From positions 1 through 12,300 of the forward strand of contig JAFTBL010000207.1 in assembly GCA_017455225.1 (NCBI GenBank): a stretch of DNA of 12,300 bases, read 5' to 3'. The number at the start of each line of letters is the position of its first letter. Positions within the stretch are counted from its first letter, which is position 1. This document shows positions 1 through 6,382 of the stretch, piece by piece. A program made the position numbers and the translations under genes. Origin of the DNA: Oscillospiraceae bacterium (GTDB lineage Bacteria > Bacillota_A > Clostridia > Oscillospirales > Oscillospiraceae). The notes under the pieces are model-generated. The model had not been told where the DNA came from, did not search any database, and saw only the letters and a program-made list of their open reading frames with translations.

Positions 1-846
1 CTGGCTCTTCCACAGGGGGATGGTGTTCACCAGCGAGGACTGGATCTTCTCGATCATCAGCGTGTCGTTGTTCTGCAGCAGGCGGGTCTGGGGGCCCATC
101 TGGATGGACACCATCCGGGTCAGCTCCAGATCGTGCAGCTTCTTTTCAAACCGGTTGCAGAGGTTGGCATAGTCGTTGTACGCCTGCGCGTCCTCCGCCG
201 CGCCGGTCTCCTCGGCCTTCTTGCGCAGCTCCTCCAGCTCGCCGGCGCGCACCGCCTCCAGCCGCTTCTTGCCGGCCAGGATGTACATGGTCAGCTCCTT
301 GTAATACTTCAGGTTCAGGTCATACATCTGGTCGAACATGGCCACGTCCTTGAGCAGGGTGATCTGATGGTTTTCCAGATTCTGGGCGATCTTGTCCACG
401 TTGCCCTCAACCTTGGTGTACTGGGCCTTCATGGTCTCCAGCTTGTTGCCGGCCTTCTTGAAAAGACCCAGCAGACCCTTCTTGTCCGTCTCGCCGAAGC
501 CCTTCAGCTCCACCACCAGACGGCTCAGATCCTCGCCGATCTCGCCCAGATCCTTGTTGCGCACGTTGTTCAGGGCGTTCTCGGAGAAGCTGGCCACGCT
601 CTTCTGCGCGGCGGCGCCGTACTGCAGGATCTGGTTGGTGTCGCGGATGTCGATCTTGTGGGAGAAATCCTCAACGGCCTTCTTCTCCTCCTCGGTCAGC
701 AGGTTGTCGTCCATGGGCACGGGCTCGATCTTCTTCTCCTCCACCTCCGGCACGGCGGGGGCGGTGGGATCCAGCGTCAGCTCGGGCAGCTCTACAGCGG
801 CGGCAGTGGGCTCCAACGTCAGCTCGGGGGTCATGTTCTCACTCAT
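1..846 (-). CDS. telA: TelA/KlaA-family toxic anion resistance protein, 3'-truncated by window edge
   Basis: The frame is open from an ATG at 846 to the left edge, giving 282 residues and no stop. A good AGGAAAGGA site precedes the start. The N-terminus is acidic and proline-rich with a repeated ELTLEPT/ELTLDPT motif. A long helical region follows, with family-typical stretches such as NQILQYGAAAQKSVASFS and VAMFDQMYDLNLKYYKELT, ending in TRMVSIQMGPQTRLLQNND. The family (tellurite resistance TelA/KlaA; YaaN in Bacillus) is about 380-400 residues, so roughly a quarter lies outside the window. It is a cytoplasmic, largely coiled protein. Its link to tellurite or other toxic anion resistance is known genetically, but the mechanism is unclear. 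It lies 55 nt downstream of xpaC on the same strand, the arrangement of xpaC-yaaN in Bacillus, and is almost certainly co-transcribed from the xpaC promoter. Confidence 0.93.
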   Translation of the reverse strand, partial: MSENMTPELTLEPTAAAVELPELTLDPTAPAVPEVEEKKIEPVPMDDNLLTEEEKKAVEDFSHKIDIRDTNQILQYGAAAQKSVASFSENALNNVRNKDLGEIGEDLSRLVVELKGFGETDKKGLLGLFKKAGNKLETMKAQYTKVEGNVDKIAQNLENHQITLLKDVAMFDQMYDLNLKYYKELTMYILAGKKRLEAVRAGELEELRKKAEETGAAEDAQAYNDYANLCNRFEKKLHDLELTRMVSIQMGPQTRLLQNNDTLMIEKIQSSLVNTIPLWKSQ

Positions 847-901
847 GTTGATCGTTCCTTTCCTGTGTATTATATGTTCATTTAAGTTGCGCGCGGTGTT
901 T

Positions 902-1618
902 TTACAGCTGCAGCGTGATGCCGCCGTCCTCCTCCGGCTCGTCGCCGGCGGGGGCGGTCTCCTGCGCTGCGGCGGACTGGGCGGCGTGAATGGGATCGGC
1001 GCTGAATCCCTCCCGCACCATCATGTTCTCCAGCACGGTGATGTCGGTGGAGATGTCCAGCGCCTGATCGCCGAACAGACCGTCCAGCTGCTTGTCAAAG
1101 GCGGCGGTGATGCTGTCCATGATACCGGTGACGCGGGACTTGGTGGCGTCGATGTTCTCGCCGGACACGCCCTGTGCCGAGACCTGCTCATAGGCCCGCA
1201 GCAGCTTGAGGGTGGTGGGCAGATAATAGCTCATGAACTTGCGGATCTGGGGCAGCCTGGCGGGCTCGGCCTTCACCTGGGCAAAGATCTTCTCCGAGGT
1301 CTGCTGCAGGTGTACGATGTCGGCGCTGATCTTCTCGTCCGCGATGGCCTCGTCCAGCCGGCGCATTTCCGCAATGGCGCTGCGGCCCTCCTCCAGCATG
1401 GCGTCCAGCGCCTCGTTGCCGGTGACCTCCGGCTCCTCCGGCACCTCCTCCACCACGTCCTTGCACAGTGCCTTGGCGATCAGCCCCACCACCGCGGCAG
1501 CCACAGCGGCCACCACGAAATGACCCGGGCGGTACAGGGGGAACAGCAGCGCGTACAGCACCACCGTCGCGGCGGCGGCGTACAGGGGAATGGCCGACTT
1601 GTGCACGATCTGTTTCAT
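902..1618 (-). CDS. xpaC: XpaC-like protein (5-bromo-4-chloroindolyl phosphate hydrolysis family)
   Basis: This 238-residue protein starts at an ATG with GGAGG seven bases upstream. It opens with two closely spaced hydrophobic segments (about residues 10-28 and 33-51), so it is a membrane protein with a short hairpin anchor. The rest is a cytoplasmic helical domain. The stretch RKFMSYYLPTTLKLLRAYEQ in the middle is the hallmark of the XpaC family. The acidic C-terminal tail is low complexity. The family is named for a Bacillus gene linked to X-phos hydrolysis, but a true enzyme activity is not established and no catalytic motif is visible. Pairing with telA directly downstream is conserved in Firmicutes and suggests a joint envelope or ion-stress role (inference). 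Confidence 0.92.
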   Translation of the reverse strand: MKQIVHKSAIPLYAAAATVVLYALLFPLYRPGHFVVAAVAAAVVGLIAKALCKDVVEEVPEEPEVTGNEALDAMLEEGRSAIAEMRRLDEAIADEKISADIVHLQQTSEKIFAQVKAEPARLPQIRKFMSYYLPTTLKLLRAYEQVSAQGVSGENIDATKSRVTGIMDSITAAFDKQLDGLFGDQALDISTDITVLENMMVREGFSADPIHAAQSAAAQETAPAGDEPEEDGGITLQL

Positions 1619-1673
1619 TCCGTTGCCTCCGATCCTTGCGTCTCCTGAGGGAGCATGCTTTAATCCACATGCT

Positions 1674-1702
1674 ATTATAGCCTACAACGGCAAAGCGGTC
1701 AA
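1674..1702 (-). promoter_or_regulatory. Sigma-A promoter for xpaC-telA
   Basis: On the minus strand, TTGACC (1702-1697) and a perfect TATAAT (1679-1674) are separated by exactly 17 bp. Transcription would start near 1667, leaving a leader of about 50 nt before the xpaC ATG. No other promoter of similar quality is visible in the divergent gap. Confidence 0.85.
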
Positions 1703-1730
1703 GCGGAACATGCGGTGATCTATTCTGCGC

Positions 1731-1868
1731 CGTGAAAAAAACGAAAAAATTTTTTCACGAAAAATCGTCGCATGCACCAAAAAGCCTTTAGCCCTTTAAA
1801 GCAAAGAGCTTTCGGCTCTTTAAACCGCTAAATCCGCCTTGCGGCGCGGCGGTTTGCGCTGCTTTTTT
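1731..1868. other. Hairpin-rich, A/T-tract intergenic segment
   Basis: This is the non-coding middle of the 373-nt gap between xpaC (minus) and the lipoprotein gene (plus). It holds three inverted repeats. The first has arms CGTGAAAAAA (1731-1740) and TTTTTTCACG (1750-1759). The second has AAAGAGC (1803-1809) and GCTCTTT (1815-1821) around TTTCG. The third has AAACCGC (1822-1828) and GCGGTTT (1849-1855), with a CCGC/GCGG hairpin inside and six T's at 1863-1868. They could be terminators for stray transcripts, a small RNA or a protein-binding region. Nothing seen decides among these, and no convincing ORF covers it. Confidence 0.4.
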
Positions 1869-1899
1869 GTGCATTATGACAGTTGACTTTTGCCGCGTT

Positions 1900-1928
1900 T
1901 TGGCGCATTGTACACTCATTCTTATATA
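1900..1928 (+). promoter_or_regulatory. Probable promoter for the TrpXYZ-like ABC operon
   Basis: TTGGCG (1900-1905) and TATATA (1923-1928) are spaced 17 bp apart. The -35 is imperfect. Transcription would begin near 1935, at the foot of the leader hairpin. An alternative -35, TTGACT at 1883, has no -10 at a usable distance. Confidence 0.5.
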
Positions 1929-1935
1929 CTTTTTG

Positions 1936-1981
1936 CCCTGTTTGGCCGGCGCCGTGCCGGCAGGCACGGGCGAAAACAGGG
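1936..1981 (+). promoter_or_regulatory. Leader stem-loop abutting the Shine-Dalgarno of the lipoprotein gene
   Basis: CCCTGTTT (1936-1943) pairs perfectly with AAACAGGG (1974-1981). Inside it, CCGTGCC (1952-1958) pairs with GGCACGG (1963-1969) around GGCA. The 3' arm contains the first bases of the GGGAGG ribosome binding site (1979-1984) that serves the ATG at 1992. The fold could stabilise the mRNA 5' end or limit ribosome access. No known riboswitch consensus or T-box sequence was recognised in it. Confidence 0.5.
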
Positions 1982-1991
1982 AGGAAGAACG

Positions 1992-2969
1992 ATGAAAAGA
2001 CTGTTTGCAATGCTGCTGTGCCTCTGCATGGCGCTGGGTTTGGCGGCCTGCGGCGGCGGTACTGCGGCTCCGCCGGAGAGCGGCGGGGACGGCAAGAGCT
2101 TTACCGTGGGCATCTGCCAGCTGGTGCAGCATCCCGCGCTGGACGCTGCCACCAAGGGGTTCAAGGACGCGCTGGAAAAGCTGCTGCCCGGTCAGGTGAC
2201 CTTCAAGGAGGGCAACGCCAGCGGTGAGAGCGCCAACTGCGCTACCATCGTCAACGGCTTCGTGTCCGACAACGTGGATCTGATCATGGCCAACGCCACC
2301 GCCGCGCTGCAGGCGGCTGCTTCCGCCACCGACTCCATCCCCGTGCTGGGCACCTCCATTACCGACTACAGCGTGGCGCTGGATCTGGACGGTTTTGACG
2401 GCACCGTGGGCGGCAACGTCTCCGGTACCTCCGATCTGGCGGATCTGGAGCAGCAGGCGCAGATGGTGAAGGATTGGTTCCCCGAGGCGCAGAAGGTGGG
2501 GCTGCTGTATTGCTCTGCCGAGCCCAACAGCATCTATCAGGTGGAGAAGATGACCGAGTATCTGACGGCGCTGGGCTTTACCTGCAAGCCCTTTACCTTT
2601 ATGGACAGCAATGACGTGACATCCGTCACCCAGAAGGCGTGTGACGCCAGCGATGTGCTGTATATTCCCACGGACAACACCGCCGCCAACAACACCGAGG
2701 CCATTGCCAACGTGATCATCCCCGCCGGCGTGCCCGTGGCCGCGGGTGAGGAGGGCATCTGCGTCGGCTGCGGCGTGTGCACGTTGTCCATCAGCTACTA
2801 CGATCTGGGCTACACCACCGGCGAGATGGCGGCCAAGGTCCTCACCGGCGAGGCGGATATTTCCACCCTGCCCGTTTCCTACACCACCTGCACGCCCAAG
2901 TACAACGCCGACATATGTGAGACCATGGGTATTGCCCCGGTGGAGGGCTACGAGCCCATCGGTGATTGA
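1992..2969 (+). CDS. ABC transporter substrate-binding lipoprotein, TrpX-like (ABC_sub_bind family)
   Basis: The product has 325 residues. The ATG at 1992 is preferred over upstream in-frame starts because GGGAGG lies just before it and a signal peptide begins there. A lipobox (GLAAC) places the lipidated cysteine at residue 20, followed by a Gly/Ala/Pro linker. The mature domain shows the periplasmic-binding fold of the COG2984/TrpX family. Recognisable stretches are VGICQLVQHPALDAATKGF near the start, a GTSITDY segment, YIPTDNT, and SISYYDLGYTTGEMAAKVL near the C-terminus. It should capture a small solute outside the cell and deliver it to the permease and ATPase encoded downstream. Related systems have been linked to aromatic amino acids, but the substrate here cannot be read from sequence. 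Unusually, residues 257-263 form CVGCGVC, with three closely spaced cysteines. Confidence 0.9.
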   Translation: MKRLFAMLLCLCMALGLAACGGGTAAPPESGGDGKSFTVGICQLVQHPALDAATKGFKDALEKLLPGQVTFKEGNASGESANCATIVNGFVSDNVDLIMANATAALQAAASATDSIPVLGTSITDYSVALDLDGFDGTVGGNVSGTSDLADLEQQAQMVKDWFPEAQKVGLLYCSAEPNSIYQVEKMTEYLTALGFTCKPFTFMDSNDVTSVTQKACDASDVLYIPTDNTAANNTEAIANVIIPAGVPVAAGEEGICVGCGVCTLSISYYDLGYTTGEMAAKVLTGEADISTLPVSYTTCTPKYNADICETMGIAPVEGYEPIGD

Positions 2970-2992
2970 TCCGGCGCTGACAAAGCTGAAAC

Positions 2993-3028
2993 AGCGCTAT
3001 GGGGACCCGGCCGTGTCCCCATAGCGCC
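2993..3028. repeat. Left flanking palindrome of element A (direct-repeat copy 1)
   Basis: The arms are 2994-3010 and 3011-3027, 17 nt each with no loop. The left arm reads GCGCTATGGGGACCCGG and the match to the right arm is broken by one mismatch. A 36-nt copy with one difference recurs at 3233-3268 on the other side of element A. It begins 24 nt after the lipoprotein stop codon and has no T-run. Confidence 0.9.
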
Positions 3029-3055
3029 CCACGTGTCAAAATGGCCTCGCCGAGT

Positions 3056-3227
3056 TTGCGGCGTACACGCCGCATAGATATGCAATAGTAATTTGCCGCG
3101 GCGTGAACGTGGCAAATTACACCTCTCAGACTGCGAAGTGTGCGAATTGCCCGCTATCAGCGGGCAATGAGTGCGCGAAGCAGGCTGCAGGCTTCTTGTG
3201 AAAAAACGGAATAGCCGTTTTTTCACA
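3056..3227 (+). ncRNA. Candidate structured RNA element, copy A
   Basis: Homologous to 8089-8260. Predicted plus-strand fold, in order: hairpin TGCGGCG/CGCCGCA (3057-3074). Then a 13-bp stem 3088-3100 with 3108-3120, including one G.U, around a 7-nt loop. Then a 53-nt hairpin at 3131-3183: CTGC/GCAG, symmetric GAA/GAA loop, GTGTGC/GTGCGC with three wobbles, tandem GA/GA, ATTGCCCGC/GCGGGCAAT, loop TATCA. Last is the terminator-like hairpin 3197-3227. The G.U pairs would be A/C mismatches on the minus strand, so the plus strand is the likely RNA. A weak promoter may be embedded (TTGCGG 3056-3061, 17 bp, TATGCA 3079-3084). No ORF explains the conservation. The family was not recognised and no function is proposed. 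Confidence 0.65.
3197..3227 (+). terminator. Terminator-like hairpin at the 3' end of element A
   Basis: Arms TGTGAAAAAACGG (3197-3209) and CCGTTTTTTCACA (3215-3227) enclose a 5-nt loop. The A6/T6 tracts inside the stem make it a possible bidirectional intrinsic terminator. It is conserved in element B with a compensatory G-C to C-G change. It lies between the lipoprotein and permease genes, so it could reduce read-through within the operon. Confidence 0.6.
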
Positions 3228-3232
3228 GCTTG

Positions 3233-3268
3233 AGCGCTATGGGGACACGGCCGTGTCCCCATAGCGCC
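3233..3268. repeat. Right flanking palindrome of element A (direct-repeat copy 2)
   Basis: This is a perfect inverted repeat of two 17-nt arms: GCGCTATGGGGACACGG (3234-3250) and its exact complement (3251-3267), with no spacer. It matches the left flank at 35 of 36 positions. It lies 53 nt before the permease ATG. Confidence 0.92.
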
Positions 3269-3320
3269 TCTATGCATCACGGAAGTTGTATTACAGAAGT
3301 TCCGACGAGGAGAACGATCC

Positions 3321-4247
3321 ATGAGTTTCTTTGTATCACTGTTCAACGCCCTGCCCGGCGCCGTGGCGCAGGGGATGGTATGGGGCCTGATGGCCATCGG
3401 CGTGTACGTGACGTTCCGGGTGCTGGACGTGGCGGATTTGACGGTGGACGGCTCCATCGCCACCGGCGGCGCCGTATGCGTGATGCTGATCCGGGCGGGC
3501 TGGAATCCGTGGCTTGCCATGCTGTGCGCGTTTTTGGCAGGGCTGGCGGCGGGGCTTGTCACAGGCCTTCTCCACGGGCATTGCGGCATCCCTGCCATTC
3601 TGGCGGGCATTCTGACCCAGCTGGCGCTGTATTCCGTCAATCTGCGGATCCTGGGCGACAAGGCCAATCAGGCGCTGAGCGTGGATAAGTTTCCGCTGGT
3701 GGTGTCCCAGCGCTACGTCCGCGCAGGGGATCTGACGAACCCGCTGCCGCTGCTGGCGGCGGCGTGCGTGGTGGTGATCGCCGCGCTCTACTGGTTCTTC
3801 GGCACTGAAAAGGGCTGCGCCATCCGTGCCACCGGCGCCAACGCCAACATGGCGCGGGCACAGGGCATCAACACCCGTTCCAACACCATTCTGGGGCTGA
3901 TGCTCTCCAACGGCCTGGTGGCGCTGTCCGGCGCATTTTTGTCCCAGTATCAGGGCTCGGCGGACGTGGGCATGGGTCGCGGCGCCATCGTCATCGGCCT
4001 CGCCTCGGTGATCATCGGCGAGGTGTTGCTGGGCAAGCTGGTGCGCAACTTCGCGCTGCGTCTTGCCACCGTAGTGGTGGGCGCGGTGATCTACTACATC
4101 GTGCTGCAGATCGTGCTGCAGCTGGGCCTGAACACCAACGACCTGAAGCTGCTCTCCGCCGCCATCGTGGCGCTGTTTCTGGCTATCCCCTACTGGAAGG
4201 GGCGGACAGGCGGCAAAAAGGCGAAGGGAGGTGCGGTCCGTGCTTGA
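3321..4247 (+). CDS. ABC transporter permease, TrpY-like (BPD_transp_2 family)
   Basis: A 308-residue integral membrane protein starts at ATG 3321 behind GAGGAGAAC. It has about eight hydrophobic segments. Family-typical stretches are AQGMVWGLMAIGVYVTFRVLDVADLTVDGS near the start, GCAIRATGANANMARAQGI in the cytoplasmic coupling region, and LSNGLVALSGAFLSQYQG. This matches the COG4120 permeases of the TrpXYZ-type importers, related to branched-chain amino acid permeases. The tail is basic (GRTGGKKAKGG). It should form the membrane channel for the solute bound by the upstream lipoprotein. The stop overlaps the start of the ATPase gene, so the two are translationally coupled. The 351-nt gap upstream, filled by element A and its palindromes, is unusual for this operon. 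Confidence 0.9.
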   Translation: MSFFVSLFNALPGAVAQGMVWGLMAIGVYVTFRVLDVADLTVDGSIATGGAVCVMLIRAGWNPWLAMLCAFLAGLAAGLVTGLLHGHCGIPAILAGILTQLALYSVNLRILGDKANQALSVDKFPLVVSQRYVRAGDLTNPLPLLAAACVVVIAALYWFFGTEKGCAIRATGANANMARAQGINTRSNTILGLMLSNGLVALSGAFLSQYQGSADVGMGRGAIVIGLASVIIGEVLLGKLVRNFALRLATVVVGAVIYYIVLQIVLQLGLNTNDLKLLSAAIVALFLAIPYWKGRTGGKKAKGGAVRA

Positions 4248-5034
4248 GATCAAGGAGGTCAAAAAGACCTTTTTCCCCGGCACTGTCAATGAAAAGGTGG
4301 CGCTGAACGGGGTGGATCTGACGCTGAACGACGGCGATTTCGTCACTGTGATCGGCGGCAACGGCGCCGGCAAATCCACACTTTTGAACGTGGTGTCCGG
4401 CACGCTGACGGCGGACAGCGGCACCGTGGTGCTGGACGGGGTGGACATCACCCGCATGCCGGAGCACCGGCGGGCCAAATATCTGGGCCGCGTGTTTCAG
4501 GATCCCATGATGGGCACGGCGCCCGGCATGCTGATCGAGGAAAATCTGGCACTGGCCGCCCGCCGCGGCAAACACCGGGGTCTGCGCTGGGGCATCTCCT
4601 CTGCGGAACGGGAGCACTATCGTGAGCTGCTGCGCCAGCTGGATCTGGGACTGGAGGACCGGATGTCTACCCGGGTGGGCCTTCTCTCCGGCGGCCAGCG
4701 GCAGGCGCTGACGCTGCTGATGGCCTCGCTGCAGAGACCGAAGCTGCTGCTGCTGGACGAGCATACCGCTGCGCTGGATCCCCGCACCGCCGCCAAGGTG
4801 CTGGAGCTGTCGGAAAAGATCGTGGCGGAGCATCGGCTGACTACCATGATGGTGACCCACAACATGAAGGACGCCATTGCCCACGGCAACCGGCTCATCA
4901 TGATGAACGCAGGGCAGGTCGTGCTGGATATCCGGGGTGAGGAGAAGTCCAGACTGACGGTGCCTCAGCTGCTGGAGATGTTCAACAAGGTCAGCGGCAG
5001 CGACGACGTCAGTGACAAGATGCTGCTGGCATAA
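4240..5034 (+). CDS. ABC transporter ATP-binding protein, TrpZ-like (COG1101 type)
   Basis: The product has 264 residues. GTG 4240 is chosen because GGGAGG ends 8 nt before it; the in-frame GTG at 4231 lies on that site. It overlaps the permease gene by 8 nt. Motifs: Walker A GGNGAGKS (39-46), Q-loop FQDPMMG with Q87, signature LSGGQRQAL (from 149), Walker B LLLLDEHTAALDP (catalytic E174, then the His typical of this subfamily), and H-loop VTHNM (H207). It powers the importer formed with the two upstream gene products, acting at the inner face of the membrane. The C-terminal segment is short. The operon ends at the terminator at 5046-5079. Confidence 0.93.
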   Translation: MLEIKEVKKTFFPGTVNEKVALNGVDLTLNDGDFVTVIGGNGAGKSTLLNVVSGTLTADSGTVVLDGVDITRMPEHRRAKYLGRVFQDPMMGTAPGMLIEENLALAARRGKHRGLRWGISSAEREHYRELLRQLDLGLEDRMSTRVGLLSGGQRQALTLLMASLQRPKLLLLDEHTAALDPRTAAKVLELSEKIVAEHRLTTMMVTHNMKDAIAHGNRLIMMNAGQVVLDIRGEEKSRLTVPQLLEMFNKVSGSDDVSDKMLLA

Positions 5035-5045
5035 AATACGCGAAG

Positions 5046-5079
5046 AAAAAAGCAGGACGCACGTGCGTCCTGCTTTTTT
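5046..5079. terminator. Perfect bidirectional intrinsic terminator
   Basis: Two 17-nt arms, AAAAAAGCAGGACGCAC (5046-5062) and its exact complement (5063-5079), abut without a spacer. In each direction a GC-rich stem is followed by six T's. It lies between the stops of two convergent ATPase genes (5034 and 5085) and serves both operons. Confidence 0.93.
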
Positions 5080-5084
5080 CATGC

Positions 5085-5645
5085 TCACAGCGCCACGATC
5101 CGGGCGCCCAGCGCCGCGGCGTGGGCCCGGTCATGGGTCACCAGCACCAGTGTTTTACCCCGGCACCGCGCCAGCACGGCGCGGACGCAGCGATCCACAG
5201 AGACCTCGTCCAGACCGGTGAAGGGCTCGTCCAGCACCAGCACGTCGCCGGAGTGAGCCAGCGCCCTTGCCAGCGCCGCCCGGCGCCGCTGACCGCCGGA
5301 GAGCTGACCGGGCAGCGCGTCCGCCGCGTCGGCAAGCCCCAGCTCCGCCAGCACGGTGGCGGCCTCCGCCTCCGGGGCGAACAGGGTCACGTTTTGCAGC
5401 ACCGTGCGCTCCGGCAGCAGCCGATCCTCCTGAAATACCACGGAAAACCGGGTGCCCTCCGGCACGGTGACGGCGCCGGAGCGGGGCTTTTCCAACCCCA
5501 GCAGCAGCCGCAGCGCGGTGGTCTTGCCCCGGCCGGAGGGGCCGAACAGGCACACACGCGCGAGCGCCGGCAGCTCCAGCGAAAAGTCAGTCAGCACCGG
5601 CGGCTTTCCCTTGTAGCCAAAGGTGACGTGTTCCATGCGTATCAT
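5085..5645 (-). CDS. ABC transporter ATP-binding protein, NitT/TauT (SsuB-like) type, short
   Basis: The product has 186 residues. All core motifs are present: Walker A GPSGRGKT (35-42), Q-loop FQEDRLLPE (Q72), signature LSGGQRRR (115-122), Walker B VLVLDEP (from 135) and H-loop VTHD (H171). The protein ends only 15 residues after the H-loop. It therefore lacks the C-terminal extension that brings SsuB/TauB proteins to about 250 residues. The short loop between Q-loop and signature also trims it. The frame is intact, so this is a compact form rather than an obvious pseudogene. Its ATG overlaps the permease stop as ATGA. It energises the importer encoded directly upstream. Confidence 0.92.
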   Translation of the reverse strand: MIRMEHVTFGYKGKPPVLTDFSLELPALARVCLFGPSGRGKTTALRLLLGLEKPRSGAVTVPEGTRFSVVFQEDRLLPERTVLQNVTLFAPEAEAATVLAELGLADAADALPGQLSGGQRRRAALARALAHSGDVLVLDEPFTGLDEVSVDRCVRAVLARCRGKTLVLVTHDRAHAAALGARIVAL

Positions 5646-6382
5646 GGCCTGCCCCCCTTCATCAGGCGGCGGGCCAGCTGCTCCAGCACCGCGCTCCACA
5701 GCACGATCACCACCGTCACGGCGAACACCTCGTCGTACGCCACCGCCGTCTTGCCGCTCCACAGCAGGTCGCCCAGCGAGCCGCCGGTACGGCAGATGAC
5801 CTCCGCCGCTACGCCGGATTTCCACGCAAAGCCCAGTCCCGTGGCCACCGCCGCCGCGGCGTAGGGCCGCAGGGCGGGCAGCACCACGGTGCCCAGCCGC
5901 TGTCGCCGGCTCATGCCGAACACCTGCGCCATCTCCAGCAGCGCCGGGTCGGTGTGGGTCAGTCCCTCCTCCACGTTGTGCCACACCACCGGCAATACCG
6001 TGCAAAAGACGATGCAGGCCGGGATGTGCTGCCGGGGCAGCCACAAAAACACCAGAAGGGTCAGCGACGCCACCGGCACCGCTCGCACGGTGTACAGCAG
6101 CGGGCGGGTCAACACCTGCGCCGCTCTGCTCCGCCACGAGAGGAGCGCGCCCAGCGAGCCTCCCGCCAGCGCCAGCATAAACCCGGCGCCGATCCGCAGG
6201 AGGGACGCGGCCACCGCGCCCCAAAAGGGGGCGGTGGATGCAAGGCGCACCAGCGCCGCCGCCGTATCCACCGGGGTGGGCACCGGCAGCAGCAGCGCCC
6301 GGTTGGCCGCCATGGCGCCCAACTGCCACACCCCGATCCACAGCGCCGCGGCGGCAGCCGTCTGCCACCGTTTAGCCGCCAT
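5642..6382 (-). CDS. ABC transporter permease, NitT/TauT (SsuC/TauC-like) type
   Basis: The ATG at 6382 gives 246 residues and an 11-nt overlap with the lipoprotein gene. An in-frame ATG at 6409 would add nine residues unlike the family start and is less likely. Neither has a strong ribosome binding site, in keeping with coupled translation. The protein has about six hydrophobic segments. The conserved cytoplasmic EAA loop, with EMAQVFGMSRRQRLG leading to LPALRPY, spans about residues 150-174 and docks on the ATPase. The N-terminal GVWQLGAMAAN and PTPVDT segments are typical of SsuC/TauC-type permeases. Substrates of the class include sulfonates, nitrate and pyrimidine-type thiamine precursors; none can be assigned here. 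Confidence 0.9.
   Translation of the reverse strand: MAAKRWQTAAAAALWIGVWQLGAMAANRALLLPVPTPVDTAAALVRLASTAPFWGAVAASLLRIGAGFMLALAGGSLGALLSWRSRAAQVLTRPLLYTVRAVPVASLTLLVFLWLPRQHIPACIVFCTVLPVVWHNVEEGLTHTDPALLEMAQVFGMSRRQRLGTVVLPALRPYAAAAVATGLGFAWKSGVAAEVICRTGGSLGDLLWSGKTAVAYDEVFAVTVVIVLWSAVLEQLARRLMKGGRP

Noticed and set aside
392..1648. 418-codon open frame on the plus strand
   Set aside because: It is antisense to telA and xpaC, both recognised families with a proper promoter and ribosome binding sites.
1660..1990. T-box or amino-acid riboswitch ahead of the TrpXYZ-like operon
   Set aside because: Such operons are often T-box controlled, but no T-box consensus or antiterminator pair is visible, and the predicted leader is only about 57 nt.
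2993..3268. CRISPR-like repeat-spacer arrangement
   Set aside because: There are only two repeats, the unit between them is about 200 nt and structured, and no cas genes are present.
3028..3320. Insertion sequence with a transposase between lipoprotein and permease
   Set aside because: No ORF of transposase size or motif fits in the interval. If mobile, the element must be moved in trans.
3336..4478. 380-codon open frame on the minus strand
   Set aside because: It is antisense to the TrpY-like permease and the start of its ATPase, with His/Gln-rich composition typical of a shadow frame.
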